From assembly GCA_963837265.1 (NCBI GenBank), contig CAWIMQ010000007.1, positions 186,001-250,000 of the forward strand: a stretch of 64,000 bases of DNA, written 5' to 3'. The notes under the pieces were generated by a model that saw nothing but the letters and a program-made list of their open reading frames with translations, was not told where the DNA came from and searched no databases. Source of the stretch: DATBLE01 sp963837265. Its GTDB lineage: Bacteria; Actinomycetota; Thermoleophilia; Gaiellales; Gaiellaceae. Position numbers and translations under genes: made by a program. Positions 41,045 to 49,475 of the stretch are shown here, piece by piece. The number at the start of each line of letters is the position of its first letter. Position 1 is the stretch's first letter.

Positions 41045-41085
41045 CGGGAAGCGTGTGACGGGGGTGTGACCTGAGCGTGCCGAAC
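41045..41085 (-). promoter_or_regulatory. Direct repeats upstream of the precursor peptide gene
   Basis: Read on the minus strand, GTCACAC occurs twice with 11-base periodicity (GTCACACCCCC then GTCACACGCTT). A looser GTCACCC lies further upstream, and TAACGT follows downstream as a possible -10. Eleven-base direct repeats are the usual format of OmpR/PhoP-type response-regulator sites. The regulator is not in the window. Confidence 0.3.
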
Positions 41086-41161
41086 GGGTGACAGTCGCCT
41101 GCTCCTGCTCCGGCTCCAGCTCGCGGCTCCGCCCAGCCGGCCGCCGAACGGTGGTGGACTC

Positions 41162-41800
41162 CTAGCGCCGCCAGACGGGTGCGACGAAGCCGGCCGCGAG
41201 CCGCGGATCCGGTATCGCCTCCCGGGCAACGAGCTCGAGCGGGATCACCCCCGCCCAGACAGGCCAGGCGTAGTCGGGCTCGTCGTCCTGCGGCGGGCCG
41301 GTGCGCACCTTCGCCGAGACCTCCTCGAGCGGCAGCCGCAGGATCGCGGTCGCCTTCAGCTCCTGCCGCGCCGGCGGCCGAACGTCGCCCCAGCGGCCGG
41401 GCAGCAGCCGCTCGCTGAACGCCTCCAGCGCGCACAGCTTCTCGCCCGGCTCCGAGACCGGCAGCGCACGGCCGAGGACGACCACCGAGCGGTAGTTGAT
41501 CGAGTGGTTGAAGATCGAACGAGCCAGGACGACGCCGTCCACGAGGGTCACGGTGAGACAGGCGTCGACGCCGCCCTCGAGCGTCCGAAGCATCCTGCTC
41601 GCGGTCGAGCCGTGCACGTACACCTCGTCGCCGACACGGCCGTACAGGGTCGGGATCACGTACGGCTGGCGGCCGTGGACGAAGCCGAGATGGCAGACGA
41701 GCCCCTCGTCGAGGATCGCGTCGATCGTCGCGCGGTCGTACGCGCCGCGTGCGGGCTCGCGCCGCACTCGCGTCCGCTCGCTCCGGGACCGCGCTCCCAC
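41162..41800 (-). CDS. Split-barrel flavoprotein (pyridoxamine oxidase-like family)
   Basis: The 212-residue protein belongs to the FMN/F420-binding split-barrel superfamily. It has DRATIDAILDEGLVCHLGFVHGRQPYVIPTLYGRVGDEVYVHGSTASRML and then VDACLTVTLVDGVVLARSIFNHSINYRSVVV. This region resembles NimA-like and pyridoxamine-oxidase-related proteins. VWAGVIPLELV lies near the end. The start is taken as GTG before GARSRSERTRVRREP; a GTG ten codons later is possible. It lies 157 bases upstream of the precursor gene on the same strand, but a cluster role is unproven. Confidence 0.75.
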   Translation of the reverse strand: MGARSRSERTRVRREPARGAYDRATIDAILDEGLVCHLGFVHGRQPYVIPTLYGRVGDEVYVHGSTASRMLRTLEGGVDACLTVTLVDGVVLARSIFNHSINYRSVVVLGRALPVSEPGEKLCALEAFSERLLPGRWGDVRPPARQELKATAILRLPLEEVSAKVRTGPPQDDEPDYAWPVWAGVIPLELVAREAIPDPRLAAGFVAPVWRR

Positions 41801-41810
41801 AGGGCGGAGC

Positions 41811-42020
41811 CTACGCCAGGATGCGGAAGGCGAGGTCGAGCGAGCAGCCCGACGAGCAGAGGCGGCGGGCAAATCCGAGATCGGCGGGCGAGTCGGCGAG
41901 CAGCTGCGAGTCGATCCGGTCGAAGCCGAGCCGGCCGAACTGCTCGCAGCGCCAGCGCAGGACGAGCTGCTGCTCCGACTCGAGCTCCTGGAGCTGCGCC
42001 TCGATCAGAACGTTCGCCAT
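41811..42020 (-). CDS. Small hypothetical protein
   Basis: The 69-residue product reads MANVLIEAQLQELESEQQL, then VLRWRCEQFGRLGFDRIDSQ and LLADSPADLGFARRLCSSGCS. It is helical and contains three cysteines, two of them as CSSGC. The start lies 10 bases upstream of the split-barrel flavoprotein gene, suggesting an operon. It is not a recognised RiPP precursor because no Ser/Cys-rich core follows a leader. Confidence 0.5.
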   Translation of the reverse strand: MANVLIEAQLQELESEQQLVLRWRCEQFGRLGFDRIDSQLLADSPADLGFARRLCSSGCSLDLAFRILA

Positions 42021-42268
42021 GTGCCTGCAACGGTCGAGCGGTCCCCGCGGGTACGGCCGGTCACCAGGGAAGCGAACCGACCACCTCACCGGCGAAGCCC
42101 GCGACACCGGCGCATGACGTGAGGAAGGACGCCCGCTGGCCCCGCCCGACCTGGCCCCGGCCCGATCTCGTCGCCCGTGACCGCTCCACGTGCGAACGTC
42201 CAGCCGCGTCCGACTCGGGCTCCCGCTTCCACCCCGCGCACCGGCCGGATTCCCGGTCCGATCGGCTA

Positions 42269-42698
42269 CTAGGCCGGCGGAAGCCCCCGCCGCGCCGCAT
42301 GCGCCAGGGCGAGCTGGAACGCCGAGACCGTGAGGTACAGCGTGGTCGCGAGGAATCCGCCCAGGGGCCACGCGCCGATGTTCTCGACCAGGTGGGCGAC
42401 GAGCGAGGCGACCCCGATCGCGAGACCGACCGAGAAGAGGTGGAGCCCGCCCCACGCCACCGCCCGCGTCGGCTCCGGGATCAGCCGCTCCCAGAAGCCG
42501 CCGAACGCGAGGCCGCCGACGATCCGCGTATGCCGCGACCGCACCGACGAAGAACAGGAGCGCATCGGCCGTGCCCGGGATGCCACGAGCATGCGAGAGC
42601 ACGGCTCCGCTCGTCCAGATCGTCAGCGTGTAGCCGTAGGGGGCTGCGCTCGCGCCGACCGTCGTACGAAGAGCCGACCGATACTGCGAGGGCTTCAT
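42269..42698 (-). pseudogene. Small membrane protein, frameshifted
   Basis: The N-terminal half (MKPSQYRSALRTTVGASAAP to FFVGAVAAYA) and C-terminal half (IVGGLAFGGFWERLIPEPT to LALAHAARRGLPPA) lie in different frames. One extra G near 42526, in GCGGATCG, separates them. Removing it gives a smooth 142-residue protein with four membrane helices. The join (AVAAYA-IVGGLAFG) falls inside a helix, which supports a single-base error or recent lesion. I do not recognise the family. Confidence 0.6.
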
Positions 42699-42917
42699 CG
42701 CGCGAGTCTTCGCGAGGGCGGGAACCGCTCCTTCAGCGGGCGGCGGGCAATCCGCATGCTCGACGAGTGGGACGCCTGCGCCCGCGTCGCCACGTGCGGC
42801 GCCCTCATCGCCCCGGAGGCGCAACCTCAGCTCGTGGCCGGGCGGCGAGGAGACGTCTGCGAGGCGACGACTCCCACGACCGGCGGGCAGCCCTGCTCCG
42901 TGGCGGCTCGTCGCCGC

Positions 42918-44537
42918 ATGGCGGAGGTCGGGCGTAGGATCCCCGGGGTGGAGGGGGAGGATCCCGGAGCAGCCGCGGTAGCGCCTGCGGGCGAGCGGCC
43001 GATCCGCGCCGCCGAGGTCGTCGGTGCGCTCTCGCTCGCAACCGACCTCGGCACCGGGCAGCCGCTCGAGCATGCACTGCGCACCGCCGTGCTCGCGGTC
43101 CGGCTCGGCGAGCTCGCCGGAGCGTCGGCGCGGGAGCTCGCGGACACGTACTACATCGCCCTCCTCCACGCGTCAGGGTGCACGTCGAACGGGCACGAGG
43201 CGACGCAGCTGTTCGGCGACGACATCGCGCACAGGGCCGCCTTCTTCCTCATCGACCCGACCAATCCCACGGAGGTGCTTGCGTTCTACCAGGCCTACGT
43301 CGGCGCCGGTCGCCCCCCCGAGGTGCGGGCGGCGATGGTCGACGAGGCGATTGCCAACGCCCGCCCGAGGGCCCGTGAGGCGTTCGCGACGATGTGCGAG
43401 GTGGCGCAGCGGTTCGCGGGCTGGCTCGGCCTCGGCTCGAGCGTCCAGTCGGCGCTCGAGTACGTCTTCGCGCGCTGGGACGGACGGGGATTCCCGGACG
43501 CCCGCGGCGACGTGATCCCGCTGCCGATGCGGCTCCTGCACGTGGCGAGGGACATCTCCCTCTTCCTCTCCGCCGCAGACGCAGACGAGGCCCGAGCCGT
43601 CGTCGAGCGTCGTAGGGGTACTGCGTACGAGCCTCGGCTCGCCGATCTCGCCACGCGCAACCTCGCCGACATGCTCGCCGGGCTCGACGAGGCGCGGATG
43701 TGGCAGCAGGCGCTGGAGACCGAGCCCTTCCCGCAGATCTGGATCGCAGGTGGACGCGTCGACGCCGCCTTCACGGCCATCGCCGCCCTCACCGGCCTCA
43801 AGTCCCCGTGGCTTCGCGAGCACTCGACCGCTGTGGCCGAGCACGCCGAGGCCGCCGCCTGGCGTATGGGTCTCCCCGCAGCTTCCGTGACGCTCGTCCG
43901 CCGAGCCGCGCTCGCGCACGACCTCGGCCGCGTGGGCGTGTCGAACGCGATCTGGGAGAAGCCCGGGCCACTCGGGTTCGGGGAGTGGGAGCGGGTGCGA
44001 CTGCATCCTCACTTCTCCGAGCGAGCCTTCGCCCAGTCGCCGGTGCTCGCTCCGATCGGAATCCTCGCCGGCTCGCACCACGAACGGCTCGACGGCTCCG
44101 GCTACCACCGCGGCACGCGGGGGCCGGCGCTCGATCGGGCGGCCCGGATCCTCGCCGCCGCCGACTGCTACGGGGCGATGCGCGAGGCACGGCCGCACAG
44201 GCCGGCTCTCGACGCGCCGGCGGCGGAGGCCGAGTTGACGCGGGAGGCCGACGAGGGGAGGCTCGACCCGGACGCGGTCGACGCCGTGCTCGCCGCCGCC
44301 GGCCACCGTGTGCGTGAGCGGCCCCGCGAGCTTCCTGCCGGGCTGACCGAACGGGAGCTGGAGGTCCTCCTCGTGCTCGTCCGCGGCGAATCCAACCAGC
44401 GGATCGCCCGGGATCTCGGCATCTCGGCCAAGACCGTCGGGCACCATGTTCAGCACGTCTACCAGAAGGCCGGGGTCCGCAGCCGCGCCGCGGCGACGCT
44501 CTGGGCCTTCGAGCACGACCTCGTTCGCACCGCATAG
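42918..44537 (+). CDS. HD-GYP domain protein fused to LuxR-type DNA-binding domain
   Basis: The 539-residue protein has an HD-type N-terminal region (residues 50-250), then HD-GYP elements. These include TAVAEHAEAAAWRMGL, ALAHDLGRVGVSNAIWEKPGPL, HPHFSERAF and SHHERLDGSGYHRGTRGP with the GYxxG core. The last 65 residues form a LuxR/GerE helix-turn-helix (LTERELEVLLVLVRGESNQRIARDLGISAKTVGHHVQHVYQKAG). HD-GYP domains hydrolyse cyclic di-GMP or related nucleotides. The fusion suggests a transcription factor whose activity depends on a cyclic dinucleotide. Start may instead be a GTG ten codons later. Confidence 0.85.
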   Translation: MAEVGRRIPGVEGEDPGAAAVAPAGERPIRAAEVVGALSLATDLGTGQPLEHALRTAVLAVRLGELAGASARELADTYYIALLHASGCTSNGHEATQLFGDDIAHRAAFFLIDPTNPTEVLAFYQAYVGAGRPPEVRAAMVDEAIANARPRAREAFATMCEVAQRFAGWLGLGSSVQSALEYVFARWDGRGFPDARGDVIPLPMRLLHVARDISLFLSAADADEARAVVERRRGTAYEPRLADLATRNLADMLAGLDEARMWQQALETEPFPQIWIAGGRVDAAFTAIAALTGLKSPWLREHSTAVAEHAEAAAWRMGLPAASVTLVRRAALAHDLGRVGVSNAIWEKPGPLGFGEWERVRLHPHFSERAFAQSPVLAPIGILAGSHHERLDGSGYHRGTRGPALDRAARILAAADCYGAMREARPHRPALDAPAAEAELTREADEGRLDPDAVDAVLAAAGHRVRERPRELPAGLTERELEVLLVLVRGESNQRIARDLGISAKTVGHHVQHVYQKAGVRSRAAATLWAFEHDLVRTA

Positions 44538-44632
44538 GGCGTTCGCCCGATGTCGCCTCGACGACCAGGGCCCTACACTCACCTCACCGTCGGCGTCGAA
44601 TGGCGGCGCCGAGAGCCACCGAGGAGGAGACA

Positions 44633-44905
44633 ATGCTCCTGGCAACGACGAAGGTCGAGGATCTCGACCGCTTCCTGACGATCTTCTCGACCAAGGGAGT
44701 CGACAAGCGAAGGCAGCACGGATCCAGGGGCTCGACCGTCTTTCGCGATCCCAACGAGGACGACCGGGTCTGGGTGATCTTCGACTGGGATGCGGAGGGC
44801 TGGCAGAGCTTCGTCTCCGATCCCGAGGTCCCGCCGATCTTGCAGGAGGCCGGGCACAAGGGCAAGCCGCAGGCGGCCGAGCTCGCCGGCCGGTACGACG
44901 CCTAG
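44633..44905 (+). CDS. Small hypothetical protein
   Basis: The 90-residue product starts at ATG preceded by GAGGAGGAGACA. It reads VEDLDRFLTIFSTKGVDKRR, then GSTVFRDPNEDDRVWVIFDWD, followed by AEGWQSFVSDPEVPPILQEAG. The beta-alpha pattern with RVWVIFDWD resembles dimeric alpha/beta-barrel (ABM-like) proteins. There is no catalytic signature. A TACACT -10 element lies about 53 bases upstream of the start. It is monocistronic. Confidence 0.65.
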   Translation: MLLATTKVEDLDRFLTIFSTKGVDKRRQHGSRGSTVFRDPNEDDRVWVIFDWDAEGWQSFVSDPEVPPILQEAGHKGKPQAAELAGRYDA

Positions 44906-45048
44906 CCAGCCGCTTCGGTGGGCGCGCGCGAGCACTTCTTCGACCTCGCCGACTGGGACGAGTTCTGCTCGTAGGCCCGATCCGGCACGGACGCGAGATC
45001 CGAGCGGGTGGACGGCTGCGTCCCTGTCGGCGAGCCAGGCTCGGCACG

Positions 45049-45084
45049 CGACCGGCACAGGCCACGGCCTGTGCCGGTCGCGCA
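45049..45084. repeat. Long perfect palindrome in the decayed region
   Basis: CGCGACCGGCACAGGCC pairs with its exact inverted copy around a two-base centre (17-base arms). It lies between the hypothetical gene and the transporter relic. The outer GCGACCGG...CCGGTCGC resembles the hairpin inside the methyltransferase fusion near 62.37 kb. It may be a terminator or a mobile palindrome. Confidence 0.5.
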
Positions 45085-45395
45085 TCAGCACTCGATCTCG
45101 AGATCAGGGCGGGGACGGCACACCGGCGAGTGCGAGGTCAAACGAGGGAAGATCGTGGGCATGGCGGTCCGACCGGCGGCTCGGATCGCATCCTCGGCCG
45201 ACCCCGGGCAACTCGACACTGACGCGCGCTCGAAGTTCGAAGACACCGGAGCAAGGCACAGAAGTTCGGCGCACGAGGCACGACCGCGAAGGCGAACAAG
45301 GCCCGGCGGGTGGCTCCCCACAGGAACGCGAGCGGGACACGCTCTGCATCCTCCATGCCCGTCGAAGCCGGTGCCCGCACGGACAATCGCTCGCG

Positions 45396-45820
45396 CGCAT
45401 TGCGCCTCCTTCCGGGTTGTGGTGCCTGCCGGGGGGTTGCCGCGATGGCCAGTCCGCTCGCGGCGGTGAGAGCGGCGACGATCCCGATTGCCGCTCTCGG
45501 CGAGGTGGCGTCGGCGCCGAAGACGAAGCCGAAGTCGCGCCAGAGAAGCGGTAGACGCCGACGACGCGGGCTCGGTCACGGGGCTGGCTCGCATCCGAGA
45601 GGGCGGCGAGCAGCGTCGGGTAGACCATCGCCGTCCCGACTCCGAGGAGCGCGGCGGCGGCGAGCGCCAGGTGGAACCCGCCGTTCCCGACGAGGAGCAG
45701 TCCGAGCGCGACCGCCTGGACGATCATTCCCACCGACGACCAGCGGCTTGCGCCCGGTGAAGTCTGAACAACCAGCCGGTGAACAGCTCGCCGGCGCCCC
45801 AGACGATCGGATACCGAACA
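45396..45820 (-). pseudogene. MFS transporter C-terminal relic
   Basis: Reading across frames gives YPIVWGAGELFTGWL, SDFTGRKPLVVGG, MIVQAVALGLLLVGN, LLGVGTAMVYPTLLAALSDA and WRDFGFVFGADATSP, ending in GIVAALTAASGLAIAATP. These are segments of the last four helices of a major-facilitator transporter, including a DxxGRK-type loop. At least three indels (an extra T, an extra base in GGTGGGAATG, and an extra CT near the RF-WRD join) break the frame. The N-terminal two-thirds are missing. Limits are approximate. Confidence 0.6.
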
Positions 45821-46045
45821 CCGCTCGAGGTGTGCCGGACCCGGAAGGATCCACAGAAAACCGCGGCCTGAACTGTCAACACCGGCGGTAAGCAGGTCAG
45901 CGACGAACCCTGGCTCGAGCATCACTTCTGGGTGCAGACGAGGAGGTTGCCGAGCCGCCGCTGCGTAGCCGGCCCCGATTCCCGCAGGAGGTCGCATCGG
46001 GCCTCCAAACACGACCAGGAGGCCACCACCGTCCTTTCTCGAGTG

Positions 46046-46945
46046 TCAATCGTCGAGCGCGTCCAGACGGCGGGCGGCCGGAGCGAGCGGTCGGGGATGC
46101 TCCAGCACCGGAGCGAACAAGTCACCGTGCAGAGCGATTCGCTCCAGCGCAATGGCCATCCCGAAGTCGCGCGGAACGAGGCCGGGCCTGAGCTCCTTCC
46201 ATCGCAAGGGCGTGGACACGGGTGCGCCAGGCTTCGGACGCACCGAGTAGACGGATGCAATCGTCTTCCCCCAGCCGTTCTGGCGGTGGTCGACGAGGAC
46301 GCCGCGCCGCTTCTTCTTCAGCCACTCCGTCGTCACCTTGCCGGGATGGTTCCGCTCAAGCAGCCGCGCGGCGCGCTCGGCGAACGCGTACGTCTGCTCG
46401 AAGGTCGAACGGCGCGTGATCGGCGCGACGACGTGGATGCCGTCGGCGCCGCTCGTCTTCACGTACCCCGGCAGCTCGACCTCGTCGAGCAGAGCTCGGA
46501 TCAGGTGCGCGACCTCGATCGCAAGCTCGAAGCCGTCGTCCGGCGGATCGAGGTCGAAAAGGACGAAGCCCGGCCGGTGCGGCTTGTCGACGCGCGAATA
46601 CCAGGCGTTCATGTCGACACAGTTCATCTGCACCATCCAGAGCACGGACTCGACGGAATTGAGTAACGGGAAATCGACGAGCCGAGAGCCGCCCTCGCGT
46701 GGAAAGGTCCTGAACTGGCGTGTGGGAATCCACGCCGGCATCCCCCTCGGCGCCTGCTTCTGGAAGAAGACCTCGCCGTTGATTCCGTGCGGGTAGCGCT
46801 TCATCGTGAACGGCCGATCGCGCAGGTGCGGGACAAGCGTTGGGCCGACCTCGCGGTAGTACTCGAACACGTCGCCCTTCGTGATCCCGTCCTCCGGGAA
46901 GAGGACACGCGACGGGCTCGAAAGATTCACAGTCCTCGTCGTCAT
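46046..46945 (-). CDS. LigD-type polymerase/primase domain protein
   Basis: The 299-residue protein is the stand-alone polymerase (primase-like) domain of LigD, used in end joining to fill gaps, often with ribonucleotides. It shows VLFPEDGITKGDVFEYYREVGPTLVPHLRDRPFTMKRYPHG, the metal aspartates in FVLFDLDPPDDG, SGADGIHVVAPI and KVTTEWLKKKRRGVLVDHRQN. The ligase and nuclease domains are absent and no ku gene is in the window. Start ATG is taken at TTRTVNLSSPSRVLFPEDG. It lies between the decayed stretch and a tRNA. Confidence 0.88.
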   Translation of the reverse strand: MTTRTVNLSSPSRVLFPEDGITKGDVFEYYREVGPTLVPHLRDRPFTMKRYPHGINGEVFFQKQAPRGMPAWIPTRQFRTFPREGGSRLVDFPLLNSVESVLWMVQMNCVDMNAWYSRVDKPHRPGFVLFDLDPPDDGFELAIEVAHLIRALLDEVELPGYVKTSGADGIHVVAPITRRSTFEQTYAFAERAARLLERNHPGKVTTEWLKKKRRGVLVDHRQNGWGKTIASVYSVRPKPGAPVSTPLRWKELRPGLVPRDFGMAIALERIALHGDLFAPVLEHPRPLAPAARRLDALDD

Positions 46946-47186
46946 GGCCGCCCTCGCACAACCTAACCGCCGCTCTGCCCCACGGCCGCCAGGACTCGAC
47001 CCGGGCCCATACCGTCCACGTCGGCGAGCCCGGCGGATCCGCAACCAAGTCGTCCAGACGCTTTCTACCGATCAGGCTCTCGAAACGTGCCAAGAAGGCC
47101 GCAGCTTCCGAACTCTTCCCAGGAGGTCGCCGCCGGGACACACGGGGGCGACTCCTGGCCCGCGTCCAAGACGTGTACCGACGGAG

Positions 47187-47259
47187 TGGAGCCGACGGGA
47201 TTCGAACCCGTGACCTTCTGGCTGCCAGCCAGACGCTCTCCCAGCTGAGCTACGGCCCC
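47187..47259 (-). tRNA. tRNA-Ala (anticodon GGC)
   Basis: A 73-base cloverleaf: acceptor GGGGCCG pairs with CGGCTCC (one G-T pair). The D arm is AGCTCAGCTGGGAGAGC, the anticodon stem TCTGG/CCAGA with loop CTGGCAG, and the T arm ACGGGTTCGAATCCCGT. The discriminator is A, with no encoded CCA. It reads GCC and GCU. The D arm equals that of the other tRNA-Ala in the window. Confidence 0.93.
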
Positions 47260-47327
47260 TCGGGCAGCCAGTGTACCGTCCGGTTCGAATCGCGACCGGG
47301 GACGGCCGATCCCGGCCTGCTCCCGGA

Positions 47328-47684
47328 TCAGGCGGAGACGGCCTCGACCTCCACCGACGGAACGTCGCCCCAGAGATCCTCGAGCGCGTAGAACCTGCGC
47401 GCTTCCGGCGTGAACACGTGCAGGACGACGTCGAGGTAGTCGGCGACGATCCAACTCCCCTCGCGGGGCCCGTCCACGGCCACCGGCAGCGTCCGCGACT
47501 CCCGCTTCAGGGTCGCGTGCACCTCGTCGTAGATCGCCTTCGTCTGCCGCGGGCTCTGCCCGCTGCAGATCACGAAGTAGTCCGTGTAGGTGCACACCGG
47601 GGTCATGTCCAGGATGACGACCTCCTGGGCCAGCTTCTCCTGGGCGAGGCCGGCGATGCGGCGTGCTTGCTCGAGTGGTGTCAG
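47328..47684 (-). CDS. rsfS: Ribosome silencing factor RsfS (CTG start)
   Basis: RsfS (Iojap family) binds ribosomal protein L14 and blocks subunit joining when nutrients are short. VCTYTDYFVICSGQSPRQTKAIYDEV, REGSWIVADYLDVVLHVF and the end ARRFYALEDLWGDVP are family hallmarks. The first ATG (at 47606) leaves only 92 residues. In frame upstream the peptide reads LTPLEQARRIAGLAQEKL then AQEVVILDM, the expected N-terminal helix. It begins with a CTG directly after the nadD TGA, giving 118 residues, the family length. There is no ATG, GTG or TTG in between. Confidence 0.85.
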   Translation of the reverse strand: MTPLEQARRIAGLAQEKLAQEVVILDMTPVCTYTDYFVICSGQSPRQTKAIYDEVHATLKRESRTLPVAVDGPREGSWIVADYLDVVLHVFTPEARRFYALEDLWGDVPSVEVEAVSA

Positions 47685-48266
47685 TCAGCTGCTCCCGTTG
47701 AGGACGGCGCCAGTGTACCCGCGGTAGAGGCCGCCGCCGGCGATCGCCGCGGCGACAGCCGGTGGAACCTCCCCTTCGATCGACTCGCCGCGCGCGATCC
47801 GCTCCCGGATCTGGCGCGAGGACACGGCCACCCGCTCCAGCTCGAAGAACAGGACGCGGTCGCGCCGACCGATCCCGGCGAGCACCTCGTCGAGCGCCGC
47901 GGGCGAGTATCCGGGCCGGCTGCCGACACCGAGCCGCGCGCGCTGGAGCACCTCCTCCGGCTCCTGCCAGCGCGGAAAGTCGAGGAACTCGTCCGCACCG
48001 ATCAGGAAGACGGGATCGCGCCACGGTCCGTCGCGGAGCATGTCGACCGTGCGTGCGTGGCGGTCGAGCTCGACCTCGCGTCCGGGAAATGCGGCGCGTG
48101 CGAGCTCGAGCCTGGTCTCGGCGGGCGCGTGCACGTCCTTGTGCCCGGGATCGGCGACGACGACGACGACCACGCCGTCCAGGGCGAGCTCCCGCTCGCC
48201 CGCGTCGGCCAGGGCGACATGGCCGAGGTGCGGCGGGTCGAACGCCCCTCCGAGCAGGCCGGTCAC
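47685..48266 (-). CDS. nadD: Nicotinate-nucleotide adenylyltransferase
   Basis: The 193-residue enzyme adenylates nicotinate mononucleotide in NAD synthesis. LLGGAFDPPHLGHVALA is the nucleotide-binding GxFxPxHxGH motif. VFLIGADEFLDFPRW and VAVSSRQIRERIARG (the SSxxIR motif) complete the active site. GTG start overlaps the obgE stop by four bases (GTGA). The operon order obgE-nadD-rsfS is the common actinobacterial one. Confidence 0.95.
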   Translation of the reverse strand: MTGLLGGAFDPPHLGHVALADAGERELALDGVVVVVVADPGHKDVHAPAETRLELARAAFPGREVELDRHARTVDMLRDGPWRDPVFLIGADEFLDFPRWQEPEEVLQRARLGVGSRPGYSPAALDEVLAGIGRRDRVLFFELERVAVSSRQIRERIARGESIEGEVPPAVAAAIAGGGLYRGYTGAVLNGSS

Positions 48267-49447
48267 TCGAGGACCAGCGTCTCCTCGCCGACCTCGACCT
48301 CGCTGCCCTTGCGGGCACCCGCCGCACGAAGCGCGGCCTCGAGCTCGCCGGCCGGAGGCGGCTGCCCCTGGACGCGAAATCCCCGGTCGGTGCGCAGGAT
48401 CCGGAAGCGGGGCGCGCTCGGCTGCGGCCGGTAGACCACGAACTCGGACAGGCCGGGATCGCTCGGCGGCGGCTCCTGCGTCGGCGGGACGAGCGTGAAC
48501 AGGGCGCGCTTGAAGTCCTCCAGGCCCTCGCCCGTCGCGGCCGAGAGGGCGAAGACGCCCACGACGCGATCGTCGTCGAGGTCGAGCGCCGGCCGCTCCG
48601 GGAAGAGGTCGATCTTGTTGAGCACGACCGCCTGGCGGCGCTCGTCCAGCCCGGCGCCGTACTCGGCGAGCTCGTGATCGACCTGGCGGAACTGGGCGAC
48701 CGGGTCGGCGGCCGCGGCGTCGATCACGTGCACGAGGAGCGTCGCCCGCTCGAGATGGGCCAGGAACTCGTGCCCGAGGCCGACTCCGCGGCTCGCCCCC
48801 TCGATCAGCCCGGGCACGTCGGCGACCGTCAGCTGCCGTCCGTCCGGAGCGTCGACGGTGCCGAGGACGGGCTGGAGAGTGGTGAACGGGTAATCGGCGA
48901 CCTTCGGCTTCGCGTTCGAGATTCGGCGCAGAAGCGAGGACTTGCCGGCGTTCGGCAGCCCGACCAGCGCCGCGTCCGCGAGCAGCTTGAGGCGAAGCTC
49001 GAGCTCCGCCTCCTCGCCGGGCAGCCCGGTCTCGGCGAAGCGGGGCGTCTGCCGCGTCGGGGTGGCGAAATGGCGGTTGCCGCGGCCTCCGGCGCCGCCG
49101 CGGGCAGCCACGACCCGGGAGCCGGGAGCGGCGAGGTCGGCCACGAGCTGCTCGGCCTGCACGATCTGCGTGCCAACAGGCAGGCGCAACTCGACATCGG
49201 CCCCGGCTGCGCCGTGCTTGCCGCTGCCGCGCCCCGGCTCGCCCCGGCCCGCTGCGAAGCGGTGTCGCGAGCGCAGGCCCGCGAGGTCCCGCAGGTCCCG
49301 GTCGGCGACCAGCACGACGTCACCGCCGCGACCGCCGTCGCCCCCGTCCGGCCCGCCCTTCGGCACGTGCTTCTCGCGGCGGAAGCTCAGCCCGCCGTCG
49401 CCGCCCCGCCCGGCGGCGACACGGATGGTGGCGCGGTCGTGAAACAC
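48263..49447 (-). CDS. obgE: Obg family GTPase
   Basis: The 394-residue GTPase takes part in 50S ribosome assembly and stress control. It has the glycine-rich Obg fold (MFHDRATIRVAAGRGGDGGLSFRREK), then a G domain. The G motifs are GLPNAGKSSLLR (G1), DVPGLIEGAS (G3), NKIDLF (G4) and SAATGEG (G5). A C-terminal OCT-type domain (PRFRILRTDRGFRVQGQPP) ends it. Length and order with rpmA upstream are normal. Confidence 0.97.
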   Translation of the reverse strand: MFHDRATIRVAAGRGGDGGLSFRREKHVPKGGPDGGDGGRGGDVVLVADRDLRDLAGLRSRHRFAAGRGEPGRGSGKHGAAGADVELRLPVGTQIVQAEQLVADLAAPGSRVVAARGGAGGRGNRHFATPTRQTPRFAETGLPGEEAELELRLKLLADAALVGLPNAGKSSLLRRISNAKPKVADYPFTTLQPVLGTVDAPDGRQLTVADVPGLIEGASRGVGLGHEFLAHLERATLLVHVIDAAAADPVAQFRQVDHELAEYGAGLDERRQAVVLNKIDLFPERPALDLDDDRVVGVFALSAATGEGLEDFKRALFTLVPPTQEPPPSDPGLSEFVVYRPQPSAPRFRILRTDRGFRVQGQPPPAGELEAALRAAGARKGSEVEVGEETLVLE

Positions 49448-49475
49448 GCCGGGATGCCGGCCCGCCGACAGGCCG

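Larger units (their letters stand above)
44906..46045. other. Decayed stretch without an intact gene
   Basis: About 1.1 kb with no open frame that reads like a protein, apart from fragments. It holds the palindrome at 45049 and the transporter relic at about 45396-45820 on the minus strand. A short in-frame scrap, REHFFDLADWDEFCS, ends at a stop near 44973 and may be the tail of a lost gene. No tRNA, terminal repeat or transposase is seen. Confidence 0.55.

Noticed and set aside
41811..42020. Second RiPP precursor upstream of the azole-peptide cluster
   Set aside because: The CSSGC stretch is followed by a helical hydrophobic end, not a Ser/Thr/Cys-rich core, and no leader-like N-terminus is seen.
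46046..46945. Complete LigD end-joining ligase
   Set aside because: Only the polymerase domain is encoded; no ligase or nuclease motifs precede or follow, and no ku gene is visible.
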